From: Gymnothorax reevesii
Lineage: Eukaryota; Chordata; Actinopteri; Anguilliformes; Muraenidae
Length of the DNA: 64,000 nucleotides
Direction: 5' to 3'
NCBI GenBank assembly: GCA_029721435.1
Contig: CM056587.1
Span: forward strand, 16,526,667 to 16,590,666
Shown: positions 24,159 to 33,750 of the stretch, one piece after another
How positions within the stretch are numbered: position 1 is the first letter of the stretch
Layout: each line of letters starts with the position of its first letter
Made by a program: the position numbers and the translations under genes
Notes under the pieces: model-generated
The model's input: only the letters and a program-made list of their open reading frames with translations
The model's database searches: none
Told to the model about the DNA's origin: nothing

Positions 24159-27100
24159 TCAAACACGGGATAAGCAATCAGCAATTACATTGTCTGTACC
24201 CTTCAAATGCTTAATTTCCAAGTCAAACTCCTGTAAAATCAAACTCCAATTCAACAATCTCCGATTCTTGTTTTTCATCTTACCCAAAAACGTTAACGGA
24301 TTGTGGTCAGTGTACACAATCATTGGCTTTTGTCCTGTACAAACATAAACCTCAAAGTGTTGTAAAGAAAGGACCAGAGCCAACAGTTCCTTCTCTATTG
24401 TGGAATAGTTCCTTTGGTGGCGATTGAACTTCCTGGAGAAGTATGCCACGGGATGCTCAATGTCATCAGAGTCACTTCTCTGTAGGAGCACAGATCCACA
24501 AGCTTGGTCGCTAGCGTCGACCGCGATGGAGAACGGTTTGTTGAAGTCAGGAGATTTGAGCACGGGGAAGTGACACAGCAGAGACTTCAGGTGATCGAAG
24601 GCTCTCTGGCATGCATCATCCCAGGTGAACTTTACGCCTTTCTTCAGTTGGTTAGTTAGACTGAGAGCAATCTCAGCAAAGTTCTTGCAGAACTTGCGGT
24701 AGTACCCGATCATTCCAAGGAAGCGGCGCAAAGCTTTTTTGTTGTCAGGAACTGGAAAGTCCATGATGGCTTGGACTTTAGCATTTATGGGTGCCACCTT
24801 ACCCTGGCCTATGACGTAGCCAAGATAGGTGACAGTAGCACAACCAAAGTCACTCTTGCTCAGGTTAACAGTCAGGTTAGCCTGGGTCAGGCGCTGGAAC
24901 AACGTCTCTACATCTTTTAGATGTTCTTCCCAGGAGTCACTCCGTGTGATCAGGTCATCGATGTACGCACCCGTGTGTGGCAATCCGGCGATTGTAGACT
25001 GTATCATCCTTTGGAACGTGGCTGGGGCATTTTTCATGCCAAAGGGTAGGACTTCATACTGGTACAATCCAGATGGTGTGGCAAAAGCAGAGATGCTCTT
25101 GGCCCTCTCAGTTAAAGGCACACACCAATAACCCTTCAATAAATCAATCTTGGTCAGAAACTTTGCTTGCCCTACACTATCAATACAATCATCAATCCTA
25201 GGTATTGGAAACACATCAGTTCTAGTTACAGCATTGACTTTGCGATAATCTGTACAGAATCTAGTACTTCCATCAGGTTTTGGAACTAGCACACAGGGTG
25301 AACTCCAATCGGAGTTGGAGGGTCTGATAATATCATGTTTTAACATGTACTCAACCTCTTTCTCAGCAATCTTTCTCTTTTCAGGATTCATCCGGTATGG
25401 ATGCTGTTTTATTGGTTTGGCATCACCAACATCTACATCATGAGAGGCTATAGTAACTCTCTTTGGAACATCAGGAAACAAATCCTCATATTTCTTGATC
25501 AACCTTTCAAACTGATCTCTCTGTGAGGGTTCTAAGTGCTGGAGTTTTACATCAAGATTTTGCAACACTTCAGTGTTTGACAATTTACATGAAAGAACTT
25601 CAGCTTTAATTCTTGGTTCATCATCTTGTAACTCCCCCTCATCTTCACACGTTTCGACCATTGGAGAATCTGAAGTGACAGCTGCAACCCTAGCATTTCT
25701 GTCATGATAAGGCTTTAGCATGTTAATATGACACAATTGTTTTGGTTTTCTCCTATCTGGAGTCTTCACAATGTAATTGAGATCATTGAGTTTTGTCAGA
25801 ATTTCATAAGGACCATGAAATCTAGCCTGCAATGGATTGGACTGCAAGGGAAACAACACAAGGACCTTGTCTCCTGGTTTAAACTGACGGCTTCTAGCCT
25901 TATGATCATACCAAGTTTTCATTTTTCCCTGACTTGATTTCAAGTTCTCTTTGGCTAGATCACAAGCTGCACGCAATCTTTCCTTGAACTTGCTAACATA
26001 GTCTAACAGACTGATGTGCGGCTCTTCCTCTTGCCATTGTTCACTCAATAATAGCAAAGGTCCTCTCACTTCATGACCAAACACTAGCTCAAATGGACTA
26101 AATCCAGTAGACTCCTGCACTGCTTCTCTAGCTGCAAACAACAGCAAATGAACACCTTCATCCCAGTCTTTCTCATGGTCATAACAATAAGTCCTCATCA
26201 TTGTCTTGAGAGTGGAATGAAACCGCTCTAAGGCACCCTGACTTTCTGGATGATAGGCACTAGAAAGAATCTGCTTTGCACCTAGTTCATACACAACCTG
26301 CTGAAACAATCCTGAAGTGAAATTGCTACCCTGGTCTGACTGAATTTCCCTGGGAAGGCCAAACAACGTGAAGAACTTTATCAAAGCCTTTGAGATTGCA
26401 GTTGCCTTGATGTTACGTAGAGGTATGGCTTCGGGGAATCTGGTAGATGCACATATGATTGTCAACAAGTACTGATTTCCAGATCTAGTCTTGGGTAATG
26501 GACCAACGCAATCAACAATGACCCTAGAGAATGGCTCCCCAAATGCTGGGATAGGCTGCAATGGAGCTACAGGTGGGTCTAACTGGTGTTTTCCAACTAC
26601 CTGACAAGTGTGACAGGTTTTGCAAAAGTTGGAAACGTCTTTCCGAAGCCCAGGCCAAAAGAAGTGTTTCATGATCTTATCAACAGTCTTGTTAACACCA
26701 AGATGACCTCCTAAAGGTAAACTATGAGCCATTGTTAAGATCTCATTCCTGTAGACCTTCGGAACAACAATTTGCCTGACCACTGCCCAATCTGCATTGG
26801 CAGGGATATCAGGAGGGCGCCACTTCCGCATCAACACACCATCCTTGAGATAATACCCAACTGGAACTGCATCTATTTCTTTTTCAGGAAGGGCTCTCCT
26901 CTTTAGTACACCAATTTCAGGATCATTAGTTTGCTCCTCAATCAACCGCTTTCTGGACAGAGACAAGTCTCCAGACACATCAGAATCACCAGACCCATCC
27001 GGCTGGCTGAATAGAGAACTGATAAAAGTATCTGATAAGTCCTCAAACGGAGAAACCATAATAGGCCAATCAGAGTCATGAGGCGAACCACCTGAGTCCT

Positions 27101-28964
27101 GACTATTCAATGTACTGGACGGCACCACAACATCATCTTCTTTAGCCTTCTTGGCCAGAGCACGAGTCACTGCGCAAGAAGGATACAGAGATGGGTCCTC
27201 ATCCCCATTTTCAGTGCTCGGCTGTGAAGTAAGATGTACAGGGGGAACTACTTTGCCCCCAGCCAGGTCATTGCCTAGCAACAGAGAAACACCCTTTATA
27301 GGTAGACTTGACATAAGTCCCACCTTTACCTGTCCTGTAACTAAATCTGACTTCAAGAATATAGAGCGCAGGGGTACAGATACAGTCCTCCCTTCAATAC
27401 CTTGTACAAGTATGAAATCCCCTGAAGCGGTCTCATCACGTAACTCCAAAGAGTCCATCAACAAAAGTGACTGAGAAGCTCCGGTATCCCTTAGGATATA
27501 TATGGGGACAGGAGTAGTATGCTCATTCAGAGCCACAAATCCCTCTGACACAAATGGAAGAAATTCCTCCCTCACAAAGTCAGCTGTATTAGGCTTTTTA
27601 GCCCCACAAGAAGCAGGCAATTTAGCAGATTGGTTATCTACTACAGGGGTTTCTAACCGTGTTTTCACAAAGGCATTTGGTTTGGTATCCTTTTCTTTTT
27701 CTTTCTTAGCTTTAAGGAACCAACAGTTAGTTGTAACATGACCAGATTTCTTGCAATAACTGCAAACTAGACCACTTTTGTCACTGTCAGCTTTCACACT
27801 TTGATCAGACCTGTTACTGGATTTCTGAGCACCATCACCAGATTTGTCTTTGTCTTTGGGTGAGGAATCTTGGGTATCACCGTAACCCTTTTTCTGAAAT
27901 TGGGACCATCTATCATTACTGCTAGACTGAAATTTGGACTTATGTGTGAGAACATATTCATCTGCAAATTTGGCAGCTGATTGCAAATTCAGTGCTTGCT
28001 TCTCATTAAGGTAGGTCTTAACATCATCTTTAACACAGTTCTTGAATTCTTCAACTAACACCATCTCTTTTAGTGAGTTGAAATCATCCTTGACCTCCAT
28101 AGAAGTACACCAGCGCTCAAAGCAAACCTGCTTTTCATTAGCAAATTCAACATAAGTCTGATTTTCAGATTTCTTCAGACCTCTGAATTTCTGTCGGTAA
28201 GCCTCTGGAACCAACTCATAAGCTCTCAAAATAACCTTTTTGACAACCTCATAATCAGAGGAATCATCTGCAGACAAAGCCGAATAGGCTTGTTGAGCTT
28301 TACCCTTGAGGACAGTTTGCAACATCAGAGGCCAGTGTTCCTTTGGCCACTGGCAACTCTTTGCTACCTTTTCAAAACACTGGAAATAGTTGTCAACATC
28401 CTTTTCCGAAAATGGAGGCACCAGTTTTACCTCCTGGCTAGCCCGAAATTTATTTTCAGTTTGAATTTTTATTTTTAGTTGCTCCATTTGGAGTCTTTCT
28501 TCTCTATCGAGTTTCTCTAATTCAAAATCTCTCTGTCTTGCAAATTTTTCTAACTCAAATTCTCTTTGTTTTTCTTCTCTTGCTAATTTTTCTAACTCAA
28601 ACTGCCTTTGTTTTTCTTTTTCTTCCCTCTCAAATTCTCTTTGTTTTTCTTTTTCCTCCCTTTCTTTTTCTCTTTCCTCCCTTTCAATCTCTAGCATTTT
28701 TAATTTAAGTTCCATTTCTATATTTGGATTTTCCACTGGAAACTGTTCCAGATCTCCTGGTGCAAACACATTTTCATCAATGTAATATTCAACTATCTCT
28801 CTAGCCAGTCTTGCTTTTCGCATGGCTGGTTTTACCTCTGTCAGCTCTAAATGTCTGCAAATTTCTAGCAGTTCTGTCTTTTTAAAAGACTTCAAAACCC
28901 CTACGGTTGGTGATGCCAAGAAATCATCCATTGCTGTTGTCAATATATATCTAGGAAAATTCAC
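24159..28964 (-). CDS. Gag-Pol polyprotein, Gmr1-type Ty3/gypsy element
   Basis: A single open frame of 1601 residues. Order: an N-terminal helical region (about 10-65), a Glu/Arg/Lys-rich coiled coil (82-170), a retrotransposon Gag-like region (about 178-360), a CCHC zinc knuckle (C401, C404, H409, C414), aspartic protease (D493-T-G-A-S, later LLGND), integrase zinc domain (H747, H754, C784, C787), integrase core D818, D877, E913 with D-x35-E spacing, and a GPYEIL block. Then follow reverse transcriptase (D1274; Y1334-I-D1336-D1337) and RNase H (D1483, E1526, D1553), ending ADCLSRV. All catalytic residues are present. It would package, copy and integrate the element's RNA. Gag and Pol are fused in one frame with no frameshift. 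Either Met1 or Met12 (28931) could be the start; no start context decides it. Confidence 0.95.
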   Translation of the reverse strand: MNFPRYILTTAMDDFLASPTVGVLKSFKKTELLEICRHLELTEVKPAMRKARLAREIVEYYIDENVFAPGDLEQFPVENPNIEMELKLKMLEIEREEREKEREEKEKQREFEREEKEKQRQFELEKLAREEKQREFELEKFARQRDFELEKLDREERLQMEQLKIKIQTENKFRASQEVKLVPPFSEKDVDNYFQCFEKVAKSCQWPKEHWPLMLQTVLKGKAQQAYSALSADDSSDYEVVKKVILRAYELVPEAYRQKFRGLKKSENQTYVEFANEKQVCFERWCTSMEVKDDFNSLKEMVLVEEFKNCVKDDVKTYLNEKQALNLQSAAKFADEYVLTHKSKFQSSSNDRWSQFQKKGYGDTQDSSPKDKDKSGDGAQKSSNRSDQSVKADSDKSGLVCSYCKKSGHVTTNCWFLKAKKEKEKDTKPNAFVKTRLETPVVDNQSAKLPASCGAKKPNTADFVREEFLPFVSEGFVALNEHTTPVPIYILRDTGASQSLLLMDSLELRDETASGDFILVQGIEGRTVSVPLRSIFLKSDLVTGQVKVGLMSSLPIKGVSLLLGNDLAGGKVVPPVHLTSQPSTENGDEDPSLYPSCAVTRALAKKAKEDDVVVPSSTLNSQDSGGSPHDSDWPIMVSPFEDLSDTFISSLFSQPDGSGDSDVSGDLSLSRKRLIEEQTNDPEIGVLKRRALPEKEIDAVPVGYYLKDGVLMRKWRPPDIPANADWAVVRQIVVPKVYRNEILTMAHSLPLGGHLGVNKTVDKIMKHFFWPGLRKDVSNFCKTCHTCQVVGKHQLDPPVAPLQPIPAFGEPFSRVIVDCVGPLPKTRSGNQYLLTIICASTRFPEAIPLRNIKATAISKALIKFFTLFGLPREIQSDQGSNFTSGLFQQVVYELGAKQILSSAYHPESQGALERFHSTLKTMMRTYCYDHEKDWDEGVHLLLFAAREAVQESTGFSPFELVFGHEVRGPLLLLSEQWQEEEPHISLLDYVSKFKERLRAACDLAKENLKSSQGKMKTWYDHKARSRQFKPGDKVLVLFPLQSNPLQARFHGPYEILTKLNDLNYIVKTPDRRKPKQLCHINMLKPYHDRNARVAAVTSDSPMVETCEDEGELQDDEPRIKAEVLSCKLSNTEVLQNLDVKLQHLEPSQRDQFERLIKKYEDLFPDVPKRVTIASHDVDVGDAKPIKQHPYRMNPEKRKIAEKEVEYMLKHDIIRPSNSDWSSPCVLVPKPDGSTRFCTDYRKVNAVTRTDVFPIPRIDDCIDSVGQAKFLTKIDLLKGYWCVPLTERAKSISAFATPSGLYQYEVLPFGMKNAPATFQRMIQSTIAGLPHTGAYIDDLITRSDSWEEHLKDVETLFQRLTQANLTVNLSKSDFGCATVTYLGYVIGQGKVAPINAKVQAIMDFPVPDNKKALRRFLGMIGYYRKFCKNFAEIALSLTNQLKKGVKFTWDDACQRAFDHLKSLLCHFPVLKSPDFNKPFSIAVDASDQACGSVLLQRSDSDDIEHPVAYFSRKFNRHQRNYSTIEKELLALVLSLQHFEVYVCTGQKPMIVYTDHNPLTFLGKMKNKNRRLLNWSLILQEFDLEIKHLKGTDNVIADCLSRV

Positions 28965-29023
28965 AAAAACAATTTCATAATTTGGAATGTTAGATTTTCA
29001 ATAAATTACTCACACAATGGTCT

Positions 29024-29044
29024 ATCCCGGACCTTGAGCCCCCA
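29024..29044 (-). promoter_or_regulatory. Primer-binding site, tRNA-Pro-like with 3-nt insert
   Basis: Three bases inside the 5' LTR boundary the minus strand reads TGGGGGCTC (29044-29036), then AAG, then GTCCGGGAT (29032-29024). The two nine-base parts together equal the classical tRNA-Pro primer-binding site. The three-base interruption is unusual. Confidence 0.55.
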
Positions 29045-29390
29045 ATTTGTTATGGCCCCAATTTGTTATTACATTTATAACACAACAGCAACAGCAAGGG
29101 ATGACAAACACAGTTTTAACAACTAAAACACATTTAATTTTTAACGAAGACAAAGACTAATAACAACCTACAACTAAAGACCAAGATTGATAAATAAGAA
29201 AAAACTGAAATAATTACAGTCCCTTTTTAGTGGGGTGGCTTGGTGATGTCCTGGATAATGAAAATGCTCAAACACAGGCAAAGAAATCCACAAAAGAAAC
29301 GTCACAGGTCTTGAACAGAATGGCAGGTCTGGTCATCTTCTTGCAATTTCTCCTACTACTTTACTGTCTCAATTCTTTTCCTTATATACT

Positions 29391-29398
29391 CTTTTGCA
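29391..29398 (-). promoter_or_regulatory. TATA box of the 5' LTR
   Basis: TATATAAG on the minus strand, about 150 bp into the LTR and preceded by a GTGGGTGGGG block, as expected for a U3 promoter. The 3' LTR reads TATATAAT here. Confidence 0.55.
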
Positions 29399-29449
29399 GA
29401 CCCCACCCACATTTAGACCTCTTTTTTTTAATTTTCGGGGACTTGCCCC

Positions 29450-29471
29450 AGACATGTCTGGAAACATGTCC
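29450..29471. promoter_or_regulatory. p53 response-element match in the 5' LTR
   Basis: AGACATGTCT and AAACATGTCC separated by GG, identical to the site in the other LTR. It lies about 55-80 bp upstream of the TATA box in the direction of transcription, a plausible enhancer position. Confidence 0.45.
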
Positions 29472-29511
29472 AAACATGACTCCAGTCTGAGCTTAACAAA
29501 AAAAGGTAAAT

Positions 29512-29526
29512 ACTGCCATCTAGTGG
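29512..29526 (-). promoter_or_regulatory. CTCF-core match in the 5' LTR
   Basis: CCACTAGATGGCAGT on the minus strand, about 17 bp from the LTR edge. It matches every position of the CTCF core consensus. Confidence 0.4.
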
Positions 29527-29547
29527 CCTATATTCACATTACACCAG

Positions 29548-29730
29548 TCTGACAGATGAAAATGCAAATATGATCGAGATGTTTTCTGCTACATCTGTTG
29601 GTGTTTTACAACACCTAAACAGCATTTGTTGCTGTTTTGATAAGTGCATTAAAGATGATATATAATATAATATAATTTTATGAGGAAAATCTTCATTCTT
29701 ATTTTGGGGAAAAAACTGCAAGCGATAGAT
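29548..29730. other. Short unassigned spacer
   Basis: AT-rich DNA between the retrotransposon and the Rex3 fragment. Confidence 0.5.
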
Positions 29731-30268
29731 AGGGCTGCCCTTTGTCATCGGTTCTATTCATTATTTTTATGGACAGAATTTCTAGGTGCAGCCAGGGGAC
29801 GGAGGGGGTCCGGTTGGGGGACCACAGGATCTCATCTCTGCTTTTTGCGGATGACGTTGTCCTGTTGGGTCCTTCGAACCTGGACTTTCAGCATGCACTG
29901 GGGCGGTTTGCAGCCGAGTGCGAAGCAGTTGGGATGAGAATCAGCACCTCCAAGTCCGAGGCCATGGTCCTCGACCGGAAAAAGGTGGCTAGCCCCCTCC
30001 GGGTTGGAGGAGAGCTCCCGCCTCAAGTGGAGGAGTTTAAGTATCTTGGGGTCTTGTTCACGAGTCAGGGAAGGATGGAGCGTGAGATTGACAGACGGAT
30101 CGGTGCAGCGGCAGCAGTAATGCGGTCATTGTATCGATCTGTTGTGGTGAAGAAGGAGCTGAGTCGAAAGGCGAAGCTCTCGATTTACCAGTCAATCTAC
30201 GTTCCTACCCTCACCTTTCTGTCATGACTGAAAGAACGAGATATCTAATACAGGCGGCTGAAATGGGT
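29731..30268 (+). pseudogene. Rex3 (RTE-clade LINE) reverse transcriptase, part 1
   Basis: It starts AGGGCTGCCCTTTGTCATCG, the conserved Rex3 reverse-transcriptase segment. The frame 29742-30227 (161 codons) reads SSVLFIIFMDRISR, then SLLFADDVVLLG with the catalytic Asp-Asp codons at 29850-29855, then FKYLGVLFTSQGRMEREIDR and RSVVVKKELSRKAKLSIYQS. These are RTE-clade signatures. The endonuclease and the N-terminal part are absent, which is the usual 5' truncation of LINE copies. After YVPTLTF the frame is lost through a deletion. The gene is then cut at AATGGGT (30262-30268) by an insertion and resumes at 31253. It is a dead fragment. Confidence 0.8.
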
Positions 30269-31252
30269 GATATGATTCTGCTTTTGCCCAAGATCCTGAT
30301 CCCATGCCATGTTTTGTTTTTCCTTTGTCTGTATTCTGCCAGTATCCATTCCCTCAGTTAGATTCCGGTCCTTGTTTCATGCCATGCATTGGATTTTGTC
30401 TCGCCTGTCTGGTCTCATGTCATGTGACTGCACGCTGCCCCAGTATTACGTGCCACACTTTCAGGTGATTTCATGGTTTCTGGGATTTCAATTATTCCTT
30501 CTAATCTTGTTTACTTTCTTTGCCTTGCTGTTTTATCTTTACTAACTGTCCTAACAGTTTGTTATTTCAGTTAAAGATACTAACCCAGACTAACATTGTT
30601 TATAATACTAGCTCACTAACGAGCACTGGGGATTATATTGCTGCACTTTACTAATTGACTAACAAGCTCTCAGCATTCGCCCTATTCTAGTCTCCACCCC
30701 TTGTCTTTACTCAATCTACTTTGCTGCAGTTTCAGCGAATCCTCTGCGCCTGTTAAACTCTGTTCTGCCTCATTATCTGTGCACGTTAGAACTCCCTAAC
30801 CGAAGCTGCATGTTTGTCAATAGGCTGTCTTTGTGATCCCTGTCCACGTTTTGGCTTTTGCTAATTTCATGTGGTTAGGTTCTTCATGTCTGTTCCCTCA
30901 TTAATTAGTCTGATCCAAATCACCTGTTTCCTATCATAGCATGTGACTTCCCCTACGTGTATTTAAGCAGTCAGTTCATCACCAGCCTTTGTCAGAATGT
31001 TTCCATTGTGCTACTATTTGTGCTTTATGCCTTGTACTCATCTGACTGGACTGTCCCCGTTTGTGATTCTGGCTTTGACTTGGATTTGTTTGCATCTGTG
31101 TACTGAACCTTTTTTGCCTGACCACAATTTTTGTTTGCTGCCCTGTTTACAACTTGGATTATGTCCCTGGGATTCTGAATTTTGGAATGGACTTTGTACT
31201 GTTTCTTCCTGCTCTGCAGGGGTTGCATCTGGTTCCTGAGCGTAATCTCACC
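30269..31252 (+). mobile_element. Unidentified 984-bp insertion in Rex3
   Basis: It interrupts Rex3 and is flanked by the 7-bp duplication AATGGGT (30262-30268 and 31253-31259). It starts GATATGATTCTGC and ends GCGTAATCTCACC. It has no terminal inverted repeats, no TG...CA ends and no poly-A tail that I can see. The plus strand is pyrimidine-rich with many TTTG and CCTG words. Frames are short and lack domains. It is clearly an insertion, but the family is not recognised. Orientation is arbitrary. Confidence 0.55.
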
Positions 31253-31627
31253 AATGGGTTTCCTCTGCAGGGTGGCAGGGCGCTCCCTTGGAGGGTGAGG
31301 AGCTCTGTCACTCGGAGTTCAGTAGAGCTGCTGCTCCTCCACGTCGGAGCAAGCTGGGGGGGCTCGGGTATCTACATCGGATGCCCCCTGGACGCCTTCC
31401 TGGGAAGGTGTTCTGGATCTGCCCCACCGGGAGGAGGCCCCAGGAGAAGACCCAGGACACTGGAGGGACTGCAGCACAGCTGGCCTGGGAACACCTCAGG
31501 ACACCACCACCTCCAGAAGAACTGGAGGAAGTGTCCAGGGAGATGGAAATTTGGGCATCATTGCTTAGACTGCTGCCCCTGCAACCTGTCCCCGGATAAG
31601 TGGAAGAAGATGGCTAGATGGATAGAA
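31253..31627 (+). pseudogene. Rex3 LINE, part 2 (C-terminal end and 3' tail)
   Basis: Resumes with TTTCCTCTGCAGGGTGG and continues with blocks typical of the Rex3 C-terminus: RMPPGRLPGKVFWICPTGRR, LAWEHL, and EIWASLLRLLPLQP followed by a TAA at 31597-31599. The tail GGAAGAAGATGGCTAGATGG is the short-repeat 3' end of RTE elements. Small indels change the frame near 31300. With part 1 it reconstitutes about 900 bp of Rex3 around the 984-bp insert. Confidence 0.75.
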
Positions 31628-33213
31628 ACCCTTCACTTTGACTCGGCTTCCGGGGGGGGAGAAATCCTTTTTTTTTTTTTTTGGGTGGAGGGCTTGTATA
31701 AACAAATGTCAATAAATTCAATTGACATGAAAGAAAATGGCTTATGTTTGGTACCATGTTTCCTGTCTTAGCTGCCATGTGTTTGACTGCTCGCATGTCC
31801 ATGTGTTTGAGCATGTGTCACTGCAATCAGTCCCACTGAAACTAGACGCAAGGCCTAGACCCCACTCAGATGAATCAGTATGAAGTGCCTGGATAACCAA
31901 TAGGTGCTTCATATTGCTGGGAAAATGCATTTCCAATTGCTGTCAGAGGGAAGAGGAGTCCAGAAGGGTCTGGAGAGGAGACAGGAAAATGTAGTCCTCA
32001 ACCACCCAAACTCCATTTCTACCTCGTGCACTCCAGTTCCCCCTTGACTCTATTTCAGCCTTGGCTTCAAGCCAGGTAATGGTGGAACATCCTGTGATTG
32101 AGGTTCAGATAAAAGGGAACTTGCCTGATGTGCACATCACTCTACTCTGGGTTCTCCAGTTACCTTCTCCCCTGGCCACAAGCAGGGAAACCGACCAATA
32201 CTCCTGCAGACAGGTCACATGATGCAATTTAGCCAAAGGGGGAAACTCTTGCAAATTGGAATATAACCAGATCTTCGTTGCCTCCATTAATGATTGGAAG
32301 AAACATTTTAGTTTGACTCATTGCTATGAAAATGTTTGAGCAACTCTCATGAATCACTTGACCCAAATTTTCACCACCATAAATGGATTGTATTAAATTA
32401 AGCATTTTTAAAGTTGTTTTGACGGCATCAATTAAGTGCTAGTCATTTCATCTGAAAAGCATGATGAACTATCAATGTATGAAGATGTGGCTATGCAGCA
32501 ATGTACAGGGATGGTGAAATGAATGTCTGGATATTATGGACCAGGCAAAAGCTCCAATCCTCCATTGCTAAAGCCAGTAAACTGCAGCCACAGGTTTACA
32601 TAACTAACAGTTCTGGCACGGATCCAAAACCCCACCAACTGGAGAGTTCGCTAAAGAGGATGAACCTCAATACAGTGACATTGTTCAGTCCTGGGCCAAA
32701 AAATGCCAACGAGAAGGTTGATTTTCATTGAGTTGAGACTAATTTAAAACCTCTGATTTGCAAGATGGACCCTGTAGAATTAAGGTGGTAGCATCTGTAA
32801 TCCTGTGCCAGTGTGGGTGCACATTTTTGTTTTAGCCTAGCACCACGAAACCAACTAATTGGTTTAAAATCATGGCTAAAACAAGGCTAGAACACCCGCA
32901 TGAGCCCTTCTGATTAAAGACTGATTTACAGGGTCACAGCCTCACAAAGTTGGTTCACTAGGGACACAAACCAATAATTAGGCTCAAGGCAAAGCCAGTC
33001 AAGAAATGTCCACATTCTTTGCAAGAGGACAGTATCAGTAGGCCACGCTAAGAGAATGTGTGTAAAGCGTGGCTGACGTTGCACTGCATTTTCTACATTT
33101 TCTAAGTGGTCTCTCACTAAGCATTGTTTTCGCAGAAACTTTCCAAGTCCTTTACAGTAACTGCCGTTGGATTCCTCTCATAGGTGTGCACAGGCATACT
33201 AACGCAGGCGCAC
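31628..33213. other. Unassigned DNA, no gene seen
   Basis: Contains a poly-T tract near 31668-31681. About 32800-32900 recalls dispersed fish repeat text but has no definable ends. Confidence 0.4.
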
Positions 33214-33750
33214 ATCGGGGTCTATTCTCCCATGCGCATAAGTCGCAAAAAGCGCGTAGCTACGCGCTTTTCAGCCTACGCGTATTCTCCCCTCGACTTA
33301 AGTCTGTGCATTACGCGCCTTGAAGGCAGTTACGCGCTTGGGGCGGAGCAAGGCCAAAATCGGGGCGTTTCCGGGCGTTTCTAATGCAACTAACACTTAC
33401 GCGTATTCTCCCCCTGGCTTACGCGCTTTTTCTGTTAAGCGCTTTTGAGGGCTGTATTAAGGTCAAGCGCCAACAATTGGCGAAATTGAATATTGCATTT
33501 GATGTCGGTTATAGGCCGAATTTTAACATTACTTTTATTTTATTTAACATGGTACAGGTTGAGACATTGAATATTCGATTGTTCTTCCTTATTTCTAAAC
33601 TACATTTCTCAAAGCCATGATAATTTATCAAACGAAATCATCACATGATATTTCGCATCAGCCTCTTCTCCAATCAGTTAAATCACAAACGCAAAACAAT
33701 TAATTAATACGAGTATACATCAGACCATCATTCTACCATGCACTCAAAAT

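Larger units (their letters stand above)
23530..29543 (-). mobile_element. Complete Gmr1-type Ty3/gypsy LTR retrotransposon
   Basis: 6014 bp in minus orientation. Two 496-bp LTRs with TG...CA ends lie at 23530-24025 (3' LTR) and 29048-29543 (5' LTR). The host site CCAG is duplicated at 23526-23529 and 29544-29547. Inside are an 83-bp leader with the primer-binding site, one 1601-codon Gag-Pol frame, and 133 bp before the 3' LTR. Integrase lies upstream of reverse transcriptase, the arrangement known for the Gmr1 group of deuterostome Ty3/gypsy elements. I see only two LTR differences (at about 23601 versus 29120 and 23870 versus 29389), implying recent insertion. Confidence 0.95.
29048..29543 (-). 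repeat. 5' LTR of the Gmr1-type element (promoter LTR)
   Basis: 496 bp with TG...CA ends, the upstream copy for the minus-strand gene. It holds a TATA motif, a p53-type site and a CTCF-type site described separately. Confidence 0.95.

Noticed and set aside
29041..29069. Short direct repeat CCCAATTTGTTAT across the LTR/leader junction as a different LTR boundary
   Set aside because: The CCAG target duplication and TG...CA ends fix the boundary at 29048. The repeat is internal coincidence or an old slippage.
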